A stretch of 64,000 bases of DNA. Source: Oscarella lobularis. Its lineage: Eukaryota > Porifera > Homoscleromorpha > Homosclerophorida > Oscarellidae. The DNA is taken from the NCBI RefSeq assembly GCF_947507565.1, contig NC_089176.1, positions 2,914,001 through 2,978,000 of the forward strand, given 5' to 3'. Under the pieces are notes generated by a model, which worked only from the letters and a program-made list of their open reading frames with translations, did not search any database and was not told where the DNA came from. A program made the translations under genes and the position numbers. How positions within the stretch are numbered: the first letter of the stretch is position 1; each line of letters starts with the position of its first letter. Below, piece after piece: positions 1 through 10,933 of the stretch.

Positions 1-1112
1 TCAGAAAATAGAATCGTGAGCAAGACGACGTCTCGTACTCACCTGACACGTTCATTTCCTTGAGCAGATTTAGCCCCATCAGGGCGGCTATACCTTGTCC
101 GTTGGGCGGCATTTCCCAGACTTCGATCCCCTTGTAATTAACCGCTATTGGATCATCGAACGTCGTCTTGTGTTCTGCCAAGTCGGCGGGATTCAAAACG
201 CCGCCGTTTTTCGTGACAACGTCAGCGATGGCATTTGCAATTCGTCCTTTGTAAAAACCCGCCTTTCCCTCGTCAATGAGAGCCTATCCACAAATAGCAA
301 TAAAATGCCTACTATTATGTGATGCATTTCCAATCAGTGTTTGTTCTTTACGCACTCGAAACGTTCTTGCCATATCTGGCAGGTTTATCACTTCCCCAGC
401 GCGCGGAGAATGTCCGCGTATTAACATTGACTTTGCGTGAGGATTACCATCGAGGAAAAATGACTCTGATCCCTCTTTCCAAAAGTGAGCCGTAATCGTC
501 GAGACGGGAAACCCCGTTTCGGCCAATTCGATGGCCGGATGTAATATCTCACGAAGACTCAGCTACAGTTGTGCAAAGACATAAGAATAAATCGATTAGG
601 GAAAATCAGAGGATGACGCAAACGGACGCTACTGCATATACAGAAAATTCTCTGTCACCTTTCCACTTCCAAATTCTTCCACGGTGTCGATCCATCCTGC
701 TGCAGCCCCCGGAACGGTGACGTTAAGGGCGTGTCGCGCGGGAAGTGCACGCCCACCGATCCCATAGCCAAGTTTATGTATAGATTCCAACGACAACTCA
801 GCAGGAGCACGCCCACTGGGGGAAGAGGATGTACGCAAGAGTTATTACGGCGGTTCGTGCGTCATCATACGTTCCGTTGAGACCTTTTACGGTTTTCGTC
901 GATGCGTTGTAAAACAAACAGAAGCAGTCTCCCCCAATTCCGGTGGAGCACGGCTCGGTCACGCTCAGCGCCGCCGCGACGGCGACAGCCGCGTCGGCCG
1001 CGTTGCCGCCTGCTTCGAGAATTTGCGTGCCGATTCTCGTCGCGAGAGGCTGGCTCGACGCGACGCAGCCGCGCAGCGAGAAAACGGGCGAACGACGCGA
1101 TATATATTCCAT
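1..1112 (-). CDS. Gamma-glutamyltransferase-like (glutathione hydrolase family) gene, 5' part
   Basis: Four exons join in phase: 1112-871, 815-659, 562-356 and 283-43; the gene runs off the left edge in an intron. The protein starts [15 protein letters not shown] and carries family blocks: the [15 protein letters not shown] helix, the TGIGGDCFC block, [37 protein letters not shown] and the later [11 protein letters not shown] block. The family cleaves gamma-glutamyl bonds and self-cleaves at a threonine downstream of the part seen, so catalytic competence cannot be judged. No signal anchor is visible before the GGNAADA block, unlike vertebrate membrane GGT1; this resembles the soluble bacterial/YwrD-like branch (inference). 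An in-frame ATG at 1151 would add 13 residues; I prefer 1112 because the GGT-like sequence follows directly. Introns are normal GT-AG, so it is a host gene and not contamination. Confidence 0.85.
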
Positions 1113-1248
1113 AGTTCTACGGGAGATTATCGAGCACGTGACGGTAACCAAGGTGAACGAGAGAATATTATATTAATTAAATAAGCTAGATTTGCTGCCA
1201 CCAGATACACTGTATATCTATGTAAGTAAGTGAATAAGATCTACTGCT

Positions 1249-1799
1249 CTACTGCTGCTGCTGCTGCTGTACGTATATTCCAAATTGAGCCTGTATATCC
1301 TGCATGGACATTGAATTTTCACTTTTCTGAAGAAGCTGATAAACCTCAGTCAGCTGCTTCTCTTTGGCTCTAATTACACGAGAATTAATTTTAACGTTTT
1401 CTTGGCTAGAAGTGAAATAATTTTCTGTTTTTATATAGTAGTTTCTTGCCTCTTCTCTTCTTCCATGTCCATAAGCGAGGTCAGGTATTTTTCCGCTACC
1501 AACATGTCCGGCTCTTTACCAAATTTCAGCTCGGACTTTTTCACGCCGTCTAGACGAATTCCCTTATATGATGCTCCCGAAATCGTCTCCTCATCCGGCG
1601 TTGCTGGTGCTTCTTCGCGCTTTTCTTTATGGAATCGGACTTCTTTTACTCGTGATTCGACTGAGTTTTCACGACGTGCTGGCATCTTTTCGATAGGCTT
1701 AGATGTGACGCTGTTTCGCTGTTTGAATAGAATGTAGAAAGCTAGAAGTAAGCTGAGACCGGTTGCAAGAACGGCAACGAAAGAAAAACCTAAATCCAT
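1249..1799 (-). CDS. MXRA7: MXRA7-like single-pass membrane protein
   Basis: Two exons, 1799-1450 and 1405-1249, give 168 residues. An N-terminal hydrophobic segment (FVAVLATGLSLLLAFYILF, about residues 7-25) is followed by a charged linker. The conserved C-terminal part runs EKQLTEVYQLLQKSENS then MSMQDIQAQFGIYV. This parallels from memory the C-terminus of vertebrate matrix-remodelling-associated 7 (KEQLAAIFKLMK... DVQEQLRLY). The protein ends in six glutamines encoded by a CAG run directly before the stop. The only intron (1406-1449, 44 bp) starts GC, not GT (AG|GCAAGA), and without removing it the frame ends early. MXRA7 function is poorly known; an ER or membrane location is inferred from the anchor. 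The call rests on one short C-terminal block plus matching architecture. Confidence 0.65.
1406..1449 (-). other. GC-AG intron of the MXRA7-like gene
   Basis: Donor AG|GCAAGA and acceptor TTCTAG bracket 44 bp. Splicing here restores a frame into the conserved C-terminal block; reading through meets a stop within the intron. Confidence 0.75.
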
Positions 1800-1874
1800 A
1801 GTTACCGCGATTGAAATAAATGAAGGTATTGTGACCTGCTATAAAGTGGCTGCTTTGGCTGTTTTCGACAATCT

Positions 1875-1958
1875 GCGCCACTAGTGTAATGGTATCATGG
1901 CAGATTCCCATTACACAGCAGACTTCTGCCGATCCGGGTTCGATTCCCGGGTGGCGCA
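1875..1958 (+). tRNA. tRNA-Gly(CCC) with a 13-nt intron
   Basis: Acceptor arms GCGCCAC (1875-1881) and GTGGCGC (1951-1957) pair perfectly, with discriminator A at 1958. The T arm is CCGGG/TTCGATT/CCCGG (1934-1950). The anticodon stem GCAGA (1900-1904) pairs with TCTGC (1925-1929). The loop reads TT-CCC-A, then 13 extra bases at 1911-1923 between positions 37 and 38, the canonical nuclear tRNA intron site. The anticodon CCC reads glycine GGG codons. Internal A-box (GTGTAATGGTATCATGG) and B-box (GGTTCGATTCC) promoters are intact. Short T runs at 1966-1969 and 1994-2000 suit a Pol III terminator. It lies about 75 bp from the MXRA7-like start codon. Confidence 0.93.
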
Positions 1959-1993
1959 AGTTTCGTTTTGTCTTTGCTGCTTTGTTCTCTTTA

Positions 1994-2000
1994 TTTTTTT
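1994..2000 (+). terminator. Pol III T-run terminator of tRNA-Gly
   Basis: Seven T residues 36 nt after the tRNA end, preceded by a weaker T4 at 1966-1969; this is the usual Pol III stop signal. Confidence 0.6.
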
Positions 2001-2490
2001 ATCTCTTCTCTAAAGACGAACGCTCTTTTTTTCAAGTTGTTGTCTCAGGCGTGCAAGAAATCGAACTGAGTCGCGCACGTTAGAGTGATTCCCCGGGAGC
2101 AAGGCCCTGGAAATTCCTCAAGGATTTAGCGACAGCAAGGCTGCAACGGGATTCTCACAATTGCTGTAAACGTTCCTAAACGTATTCGACGTTACGGAGG
2201 CCCTAAACGGACGAGAGGAGCATGTGCAGCCCGAAAACGCAACTTGAGAACAATGAAAGACGTCACCAGTGCAAGGCTCCATATCCGCTGCAAGGTTCTT
2301 CCTAAAAGAGACCGATTCAGCTTATTCTCTACGAGAGTCTGAGCAACCGTTCTACTCTACGTAGAGAATCAAAGGCCACACTCCCCAGCGCCACCAAGGT
2401 TCGATTCTGTTTGCAAATCATTCGACCAAAGTAATATGAAGGATGAGCATAGTCGTGCAGAACTGAGTTTTCCACAAGCAAAGAAGCTGT
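2001..2490. other. Intergenic stretch, no gene seen
   Basis: Both strands are broken by frequent stops and I recognise no coding similarity or RNA fold. It probably holds the 3' flank of the deubiquitinase gene. Confidence 0.5.
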
Positions 2491-2678
2491 CAACACCATT
2501 CATTTATTCACTAAAAAACTGCAACGGCAACGGATCTCTACAAACAGCGCTACCTACGTATCTACACCAGTTTTTATCAATTACACAGCGGATTCTAAAA
2601 ACACCATTCATTTATTGACACTGCAACTGCAACTGCCTACATACCGTATCTACACCAGTTACACAGCGGATTCTAAAC
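2491..2678. repeat. Imperfect tandem duplication of the deubiquitinase tail
   Basis: Two imperfect copies (about 2491-2598 and 2600-2678) share CACCATTCATTTATT, then an ACTGCAAC-rich stretch, TATCTACACCAGTT, and ACACAGCGGATTCTAAA. The second copy contains the last codons and stop of the USP gene on the minus strand; the first is a copy of that end plus its 3' flank. Confidence 0.8.
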
Positions 2679-5600
2679 CTTCGCTCTGCTGAGCCGTCTC
2701 TTGCTCCTCCGGCTCAGGTGCAAAATCCGGTTTGAATTTCGGCATCTGATGAACCCAGTGTTGAAACTGCTGAGCGCTCGCCGCTGAGCCCGGATTCCGT
2801 TTGACATAGAAAAGAATATAGGCGCCTCGCGATCGAACGGCCGTCTCGTTGACCGCCTCGACGTAATGATCATCGTAGGCGTACCACTTGCTATTGACGG
2901 GATTCAAGCAGTGAGCCGTGTAGTGGCCGCTGGCCATGCCGCCGCTGTGATTGCAGACGGCGTAGAGATCATAGACGTTTTCGTCTGCATGACTCCTGCC
3001 TGGCACGACGTCAGGATTCTCGAGGTAGGGCGTCACGTCCAAGTCGGTCACGGGGAATTTGACGAGCGTGTGCAATTTGGTTCGTCGAATCGGAGAAACC
3101 TGGGAGGCAGGGGGATAATATTGCACAGAGGAGACGACGTCATCTTTTCTCTCTCGTACCTGTCTGAACCGTTTCAAGTGGACAATAAGAACTTCCGGAA
3201 GAGTCCACAAGCCGAGTCGTTTCAGCGTTCCCTCCTGCCGTTTCTTGCACGACGGACAAAACCAGGCGTCGTCAGATCCGAGCTAGAAAGCGAGAGCCGT
3301 GGCGAATTTTTTTTAGTACCGCTATCAACTGCGTGACTGACTTGTTCTTCAGACGTGTACAACTTGAAACATTCTTCCAGCGTCACTTCGTCCGGCTGAT
3401 TTCCCATTGCCGTCGCCTGTCGCAGGCTTTCGTGTACAATCGGCTTCGGCCAGGGTCGGTCGTCAAGGAGACGCCTTTTCACGTCGTCGTCCCATTCGAC
3501 GACCAATTTGATGTGCGGGGGTCCCGCGTCGGAAGGACAAAAGGTCTTCGCTCTAGGAGGAAAAAAACAGAACGCTCGGTGACGTCACGGGAGTCTCGCT
3601 TCCAGAGCCGTATATAGAGATATATACGGCTCTGCTTGCTTCATGTGGGGTCTCGTTCCCACGGCCTTTTTCAGACTAATGGGCCTAAGAGGCTCTTTAC
3701 GCTTTTACGACGACGTTTATCTCTCATTAGGGTTGGGCCTCTCTCCCTTTACTCTCCCTTTACTGTCTCTTATACCTGTCAACGAGTGACGTGAAGAGCG
3801 GATGATCAACGCTTGAGGGGAGATACGCATCTCGTCGCGAGGATCCATTTATTACACGCAATTTCAGCAGCACGGAATGTTTCATCTTAACAAAGAGAGG
3901 GGGGTAAGGGCTGTTTTTATCAGAAAAACTACGGGAGAGACATACCTCGCCGGTGAGACTGGATCCCGCCTCTCTTCCGTGTTTCACCGAATGTTTGAAT
4001 ATGACATTTTGCAATTCCAAGAAACTCAAGTCGCGATAGACACGAAGCACGCTCAACGGACCGAATCTTCAAAAGAAAAAAAGGAAATAAGCAAACCAAA
4101 AAAAGAGGAAAAAAGATTCATTTTCCGTACCTCCGAGCTGCCTGATCCGGCAACATCAACTGATGAGCGACGAGAATAAGAAGCGTCTCGCGCGTCGAAC
4201 TGCTACTACGACGCGATCCCTGACTGCTCGTCGATATCAGCGAAGCGAGACTCCGATTCGTCGGATGACGCGGCTTCTGGTAGCGAGCTTCGAAGGCGAA
4301 GAGCGCTGTCGCGTTGCCGCCGCCGCTGCCGCCGCCGCCGCTGTTGCCGTCGCGAATTGCCGAGACCGGTTGACCGTCGGCGAACGTGCGATCGAAACCG
4401 GCGTCGCTGACTTCCGTGAGAACGGTGTACTGAACGGGAATTGCGGCGACGCGAGCGACGACGAGACGAAGCTGTTCGATTGTGTCGGTGAAATCGACGG
4501 CGACGGCGAGTTTCACGTTCGGTCGATCGTGATCGCGATAGACGGCCGTCAGTTCGATGTATCGACGTCGGCTTTGGGGTAGGGGTAGCGAGACGCAGAG
4601 GAACGGATCGAAGGTGACCGACTGGCGTCCGCACACGGGGCACGTGAGTGCGGAACGATATTGGGCTTGGAAGACGTTCGATATGAAGCTGTTGTTGCAG
4701 CGCATGTGATTGGCTAGCGCTTCGGCGGCGACTTCGCGATCGGGCCGATTGGGAGCGTCCTAGAAAAAAACGTAGTCATTTAACCGGCCGGCATGCAGTG
4801 ACGGAAGGAAGTAACCAGTCAGGAAATAAAACGAATAATGGATCAGGATTAGAGGTAGGATCACCTTGAGACATTTGTATTTCTTCTTCGTCGCCCGATT
4901 GACGTCTTCGTGCACCTTGTCGAGAAGCCAGAGCAGAAACTCCTGCGCGTCGTGCTGGGCGCTGCCGCGATACTGAGAGGCGCACTTGCCAATGAGCTGC
5001 TTCAATTCGAGCGTGATACGCGAATCGTACGTGCACGACCAAACGCTCTTCATCAGCGTCGCCAGCTGCTCCGTCACTTCGCCTCTCGCACCGATAGACG
5101 GCCGACGACTCGCGCCGGCACTTCGCCGTTCCAAATCGTCCCTGTATCGATCCATGACGAGATATTCGGCGAAACTGTCCGTACTGCAGAGACACTGCAG
5201 CACGGCGTTCATAAAACACGTATTGCCGTGATTTCGTAGGCCGGCAACGCCGGCGACTGGTTGATCGGCGGTATCCGGGGTCCAGTCCGATTCGGCTGCG
5301 GGTGACGACGCCGTCTTGGAACCCCGCGCGGACGACACTGGGGGCGCTTTCGCTGTCGGTTCTGTCGTGCGCGTCGTCGTCGTCGTCGTCGGTCGAAAGA
5401 AAAAGCGCTGGACCCATCGCGCGAGTTTTTTCTTCAATTTAGGTCGTTTCTCGTAGAAGCGTTTCTTCGGTTTCTCCGTTCGGCTGTCGAGCGAGAGCGA
5501 TCGCGTCGCGGCGACGGCGTCGGACGTTGGAGACGATGCCGCGGCGACGGCCGCCGCTGTCGCAGTCGTCGTCGGCGTCGTTCTTTTGCCGTTTTCGCCG

Positions 5601-5698
5601 ACAGTCGAGGCGCGATCGCGCGTCGTCGCGGCGTTCGTTTCGCGGGATTCCATTGTCGACGTCGATCCGCCGGCCAATTCTTCTCCACGAGAAGCCAT
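2659..5698 (-). CDS. USP31/USP43: Ubiquitin-specific protease, USP31/USP43 type
   Basis: Seven exons (5698-4865, 4759-4131, 4066-3946, 3885-3776, 3552-3342, 3282-3160, 3099-2659) give about 822 residues in consistent phase. The catalytic Cys box is GLRNHGNTCFMNAVLQCL (about residue 145 on). A zinc-ribbon pair CPVC / CPSC, the EVLIVHLKRFRQ block and the His box SGGMASGHYTAHCLNP followed by WYAYDDHYV complete a full USP fold. It removes ubiquitin from proteins. The N-terminus is long, basic and low-complexity, as in vertebrate USP31/43. The matching block FCPSDAGPPHIKLVVEW is typical of that subgroup. I chose MASRGEEL (5698); an upstream in-frame ATG at 5794 lies closer to the divergent MAD1L1 gene and would add 32 residues. 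The fifth-to-last borders include a 60-bp stop-free intron (3100-3159). Confidence 0.9.
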
Positions 5699-5993
5699 TC
5701 GGCTGATAGAAAATCCAAAAACAATGGCTATACGACGCACACGAAATAACAAAGGATTTAATCGCTGTCGGGCGAGCCGGGACTTCGTCGACATCCCGGC
5801 TAGTTTTTCGAAATGTGCGACGTCGCCCTACAGGACAGCGACGACAATGCGAGTATAGTTCTCGGCGAGGACGCTACCATTCGCTTCGACGAAAGCGAAG
5901 AAGTTAGAGCATTCTGTGCTTTTTTTTCTCGCTCACGAATCGAAATCGGGATTGTAGAACTACTTCGATCGCAAGTTGAACGATCTGTGCGAA
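5699..5993. promoter_or_regulatory. Shared divergent promoter region, USP / MAD1L1
   Basis: The start codons of two genes on opposite strands are 295 bp apart (199 bp if the upstream USP ATG is used). No TATA box stands out. Co-regulation is inference from spacing only. Confidence 0.45.
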
Positions 5994-8649
5994 ATGGACG
6001 AGTCTCGCGCGCTTTTTTCCGAAGAGGGGCCTCCTTCGCGGAAACGAACGAAATTGACGTCGTCGTCTCTCGCATTCGACGAGGACGCCGACATCGACGT
6101 GGTGTCGCAGGCGCGCATCATTCGCCTCGAATCGGAAATGGGACGGTATCAGAACGCGGCGAAGCACGCCCAAGTGGAAATGGAGAAAGCGCGCGAACGA
6201 GCGGCGGAGATGGAGCGCGCGAGCGAGAGACGCGTCCAAAAATTGGAGGAACAGCGACGAATTCTCCTCACGCGACAGGAGACATTGAAAGAGGAGCTCG
6301 AGGAGACGCGCGACAAGTCGGAAAGGGAGAAACGCCAATTGGAACTTCAAGTTCGATTGCTGAAGGAGGAAAAGGAAAGTCTGAGAAAGAATCTCGAAAA
6401 GGTAAATTAGATAGATAGATCATTTATTTATTTATTTATTATTTTATTTATAGGCTTGGGAGGCTGCAGACGATCAATCAGGACGTCTGGATTCTTTGAG
6501 AATGAAGCAGTTAGAATCAGAGGCTTTGTTGCAATCAAAACTCAAGACGGAATTGGAACAATGTCGAAAGTAAGCGGGGGGCTTAGAGATGTTCTAAACG
6601 TTCGTGCTGCATATTCTGACGTAGACAAGTTGCAACGTCGACTTTTCAAATTGCTACTTTGGAGGTGTCGAATAGCGAGAATGAGCAACGGGCTCTGACC
6701 GCCGAGCATCGCGTCAAGGTCTTCACTGTCCGTCTGGTGTATATGTGTGTGATGAGTACCGTTGGTTGCGCAGGAGTTGGAACGTCGATTGGAGTTCAAC
6801 GTGGAAAAAGTGAAGGCGGTGGAGCAAAGTCACAAGCAGCTGATTCAGCACAGCGAACTGGAGCGAAAGCTCCGGGCGTTGGAAAAGGAGAACGTCCATC
6901 TGAAGTGATGAATTACCGAGCCACGTTTTCTTTTGACTATTTTGTTTCTGTATAGGAAAGTGAGCGGCAGTTGTACCCTACTTCGGGAACAGATCGTCAG
7001 TCTGGAGAACAAGCTGAAGCGAGCGGAAGAGCGCTTGGTCGAAGCAACGAAGTTGGAGCTAGACAATCAGGCAAGACACGCGCGTGCACGCATCTTATAA
7101 TAGATAAGCGTAACGTAACGATGATGCAAAGGCTCTGAAAAAGTTGTGTCAACAGTGGGAGACGCCCGGCGCTCTTGGAGGCGTCAAATTCAGGTACTGT
7201 ACATCATTGACGTTAGAGCACTCCCCATTATGTGGGATCTACATATGACGTTTTATTACCGAGACTCAATGCCTAGGTCTCCGTCTGAGATGACGACCAT
7301 GTTGGCCGACTTGCAGCGAAAGGAAGTCATTTTGTCCGGACAGAACAGCCAACTGAAGGCCGAGTGCGCAAACTGACGTTATTGTAGCAGCTTGGCTTAT
7401 TTATTTCTCTTTCTGTTGTGCAGTTTGAACATAAGCGCAGCTGCGTTGAAGGCGACTAGGGAACAGATCGTCGACTATGAGCAAAAATTGGCTCAGGAGA
7501 AGGAGAAGTCAAAGAAAGATTCTGAAACGGTGAAACGTTTGGAAAGAAAGGCTCACTACCTAAAGATGGTACGCTTTGAATGTCAGCGATGCCCAGCTTG
7601 TCACTTCCTTCATTGCTAAGGATCGCGATCATATACGTCAGATCTTGAAGTCGTATGAAACGGATATGGAAAGCAGCGAGACGAAAGTCGAGGTGACGTA
7701 TAACGCTTAGATTGATTGGTTGACAATCTAATCGAAATTTATTGCAGTCTGACCTGTTAGCAGCGCGTAAAGAGATTCAAAGCCTTTGGAAGACGATAGA
7801 AGAAGTAGATATTCATTTTTTTGAGATATTTACTGTTTTTTTTGTATTTTTCCGTAGCTTCAGATGAAGTTGGAAGCAAAAAACGAGGCAAACGAAACCC
7901 GGGACGATCCGTCAAAGTGAAATATCTCATACATTGCCTCCCCCGGACTGTGTTAATTCACTGTAGGGAGAAGATCTTTCGCTATTCGGGTCCCGAGAGC
8001 GTGCACGACGTTGAGGTGGCGAAACACGAGAGCCTATTAGCATTGCTGAAAAAAGACAACGAAGACCTTCGAGCTCAATTGAAGGCCGTTACGACGCAGG
8101 GAAAAGTGACGGACGCCAACGTCGCCAAGCCGGTGGCGAATGTCGGGCTCCAATTCGAAGTCGCCCAGCTAACCGAAAAACTCCAGAAGGAGGAAACAAG
8201 TGGGGCACGACTCAAAGAGGTAAGACATTGATACGTTATGATAGGCTTACCTCTCTCTCTTTGCCTTGAGTGTCATTTGACACAGGCTATGAAAGCGACG
8301 GTGAAGGGTTACCGCGACGTCGTGCACAACGTACTCGGATACAAAATCGAACTTCTCCCGGACAGCGGCATGTGCGCGTTGCGATCGATTTACGCGGAAA
8401 AGCCGGACGATGTCGTCAAGTTGAAAGTGCGGGTGTACAAATTTTTCGGAATATCATCTCAGTCGTTGTTATGTCTTTTTCGCTTTACTGTAGGTAGGGA
8501 AAGGCAATGTGCTTCTGATTGACACGCCGTTTTCCTCCGAACTGCCCGATCATCTTGTGGAAACGTATTTGAAGCAGCACCGATCGTTTCCGTCTTTTTT
8601 CGCTGCAATCACTTTGGATCTCATCAGCCGACAGACTCTCATGCTTTGA
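5994..8649 (+). CDS. MAD1L1: Spindle-assembly checkpoint protein MAD1
   Basis: Fourteen exons (5994-6401, 6454-6569, 6625-6718, 6774-6904, 6956-7070, 7132-7193, 7277-7363, 7424-7568, 7621-7692, 7748-7804, 7858-7916, 7967-8219, 8286-8426, 8494-8649) give 631 residues. Almost all is coiled coil. The last 100 residues form the MAD1 RWD-like C-terminal domain: GYKIELLPDSGMCALRSIYA, then DTPFSSELPDHLVETYLKQH, and ITLDLISRQTLML at the end, matching the animal MAD1 pattern ending FSRQTVA. MAD1 recruits MAD2 to unattached kinetochores and binds BUB1. The start is ATG 5994 (MDESRALFSEEG). The intron at 7071-7131 is GC-AG. The 3' third (exon 8 on) has been duplicated twice downstream as dead fragments. 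Stop is 88 bp from the first NXPE start. Confidence 0.9.
7071..7131 (+). other. GC-AG intron of MAD1L1
   Basis: Exon 5 ends CAG and the intron starts GCAAGA; the acceptor is GCAAAG. Joining keeps the coiled coil in frame (LELDNQ|ALKKLCQQ). Confidence 0.75.
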
Positions 8650-8737
8650 TGAAGCACTATCCCTTACGTTCCTAAGTTAATTAAATTACCATGCCTTGCT
8701 TTAGAGATGGGTAGCGCGCGAGGGAGAAAAACTGGCC

Positions 8738-10785
8738 ATGTCTCAGGCGTTGTTGCTTAGAAGCTTCTTTGGTTGTATATCTTTCGTCGTTGTGTGCGTT
8801 TTGTACTATAATCTTCTGAAGCCGGATCGTCTCGACGAAAGCCATCGAAGTCAACTAAGTTATCGACGCCCGGTAAGTACACCGGTGGTGGTTCCAGGTT
8901 TTAGTTGCCGGTACGTTATAACAGCTTGTATGTCTTTGTTTCTCGCCCTTTTACTAACAAAGACGTAGCTGAACTAAACCCTTCTCTCGTTTTCCCGTAT
9001 GGCGGGAAGAGAGAAGGGTCTGGGGACGAGACTACTAACCTAAGGCCACTTATTATTCAATGCTGTGTACTCACTGGTAATTCAGGTTCAAAAAGCAGTT
9101 CAGGAGGATGCGATCATCACGATGATTAACGAAAGAAGAGTAGCAGAAGGTATATGATATCTGATATTGAAGACTTTGTCTTTTATGAACTGCGAACCTT
9201 AGGAATGTCAATGATCAATCGAAGCGTTGCTCGCCTATCGTGGGAAAACATAGCCGAAACAAGTCCCCAGTATACGGAAGTGAAAATTCTGACCAATAAG
9301 TTCGTACAAAACATGCCGTTGAAGATTGTCATTCATGCAAGAGACGTCAACAATCGGCCTCAAGTCACTGGTGGCGATCTTATCTATCCCGTTATAAAAC
9401 GGAGTTATTATCAAACCGGCGCTATTCATGACTTTGACAACGGCTCATATCTGGTTGAGTTCCAACCAGATTGGGCGGGATCGACGTCATTGGAACTAAC
9501 GTTGGCATATCCGAGCAGATTTCGGCGCGCAATAGTTAGAGAAGAAAGGTATGGGTATTGCTTTACTTGTTATTATGCTAAGAATTTGAAGACGTCTGCG
9601 CTTGCAAACGTGAGAGCATTCGAATGGAGACATAAGGCATCCGTCATGGCTGGCAAACCGTCCGGACGTTGCTATTTCGATTGGAAGCCAATGCCAAACA
9701 GAAAGGGAGAGAATTGGTGCACAATGGATGCACCAGAGTACAGCAACTACATCTCGTGTGAACTTCCGGGAGGTGGAGTGAAATGCGAAGACTCATTTTC
9801 TTGTATATATGACAAAAGTATGGTTGAAATGACGAAATCCAAATTTCTCAGCCACAAACCCGTGTCGTCTATGACGCCTCTAATAAATGCTATTTCCTCG
9901 ATTACCATTCAGCCCAGTGGTAAGAGATGAAGACATTTTAAAACTCGTTTCTATAAACGTGCTATTATAGACGTCGCAAAATCAAGCGTTCCTTGTGCAG
10001 AATTTTTCAGCGGACGAAATGTGGCTCGCAAAGTGTTGGGTTCTTGGATGAGTGCCAATCAATATGTTCCCAAATGCTCTCATTCATGCAAAACGACAGA
10101 CGATGTAATACGTGGCGTGACCGACTCTCATTGGTATTTCATCGGCGATTCAACCGTACGACAGATCATACAGCAACTCAATTGCATCGTCACTGCAGCG
10201 TCGTCACGGTGCGATCCTGATCTAATTAAAGCGATACAGATACCGCGCGCGTTTTTTCCCAAGTTCCGTTGTACCACCGAATTTCGATTCTTCGGCCCTC
10301 CTGTGTCGACGACGGCCTCGTTGAGAAATTTCACAGTTGAGACGCTTCCTTATGCGCCAATCACAATTGATTCAATAGTCGCAAGTAATGCGTCAGGCGG
10401 AGACGTGCTTGTCATTGGATCAATTCAACACTTTGTTATGATTCCGTTTCCTGGGTTCATCAAGCGCATGATGGCCATTCGAGATGCACTGATTCGTCTT
10501 CGACGTCGAGCACCGAATATTAAAATTATATGGAAAGGCTCAAATCCTTGCTCGGTCACAGCTGGCTTTTTTGTGAACAATGCAAAAGTTGAATTCTATG
10601 AAAGAGTTGCTCAGGAAATCATAAAAGACGTGTCATCAATTTATATTGTTGATACTTGGAACATGTTTCTAGGAAGCCCATTTGGCCCAGCCGGACGACA
10701 CAAAACTCATTACCCTACTGAAGCAATTAGGGAACTTTTACGATTGTTAGTAGGAATAGCTTCTTCAAAAGAAGAGGCAGGGTAA
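8738..10785 (+). CDS. NXPE family protein, copy A
   Basis: Exons 8738-8872, 9086-9149, 9203-9919 and 9971-10785 give 576 residues. A type II signal anchor (SFFGCISFVVVCVLYYNLL, about residues 9-27) precedes a filamin/Ig-like neurexophilin region. The C-terminal PC-esterase domain has the GDSTVRQ nucleophile block (WYFIGDS) and the late DTWN...HYP segment supplying Asp/His. NXPE proteins are Golgi or secreted; the PC-esterase fold acts as acyltransferase or esterase on glycans or glycolipids in related families, but the substrate here is unknown. Compared with copies B and C it lacks three residues (KDA before KRSYYQ; a 9-bp in-frame difference). Nearly identical to copy B (recent duplication). 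Its start is 88 bp after the MAD1L1 stop. Confidence 0.88.
8978..9019 (+). repeat. Inverted repeat in NXPE copy A intron 1
   Basis: Left arm ACCCTTCTCTC plus TTTTCCCG pairs with CGGGAA plus GAGAGAAGGGT around a TATGG loop, with a small bulge. The same hairpin lies in copy B at 12704-12745 and, decayed, in copy C near 15433-15466. Confidence 0.7.
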
Positions 10786-10861
10786 TATTATTATTTTCCT
10801 CTGGTAATGTTGATGTTGATAACGAAAAAGTCTGCGTGACAGTGCGTCCAAACAGTCTCTG

Positions 10862-10933
10862 ATGTCTTCCAGCGACGACAACGACGACGTCGACGAGCTA
10901 ATCGACATCGCGTCCTATCGCTGTCGTCGCCAG
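10862..10933 (+). pseudogene. Fragment of alpha-glucosidase exon 1
   Basis: ATGTCTTCCAGCGACGAC... matches the start of the GH31 gene at 18173-18265, minus codons for SSYIYA. It ends abruptly at CGTCGCCAG and is joined to NXPE sequence. Confidence 0.85.

Noticed and set aside
4206-4643. Arginine-rich 145-residue minus frame overlapping the USP exon
   Set aside because: Shadow of the real USP exon 2 in another frame; codon bias explains its openness.
5334-5394. GTC/GTCGTC run in the USP N-terminus as a repeat expansion
   Set aside because: Codes for an ordinary low-complexity Thr/Asp stretch in a family known for such N-termini.
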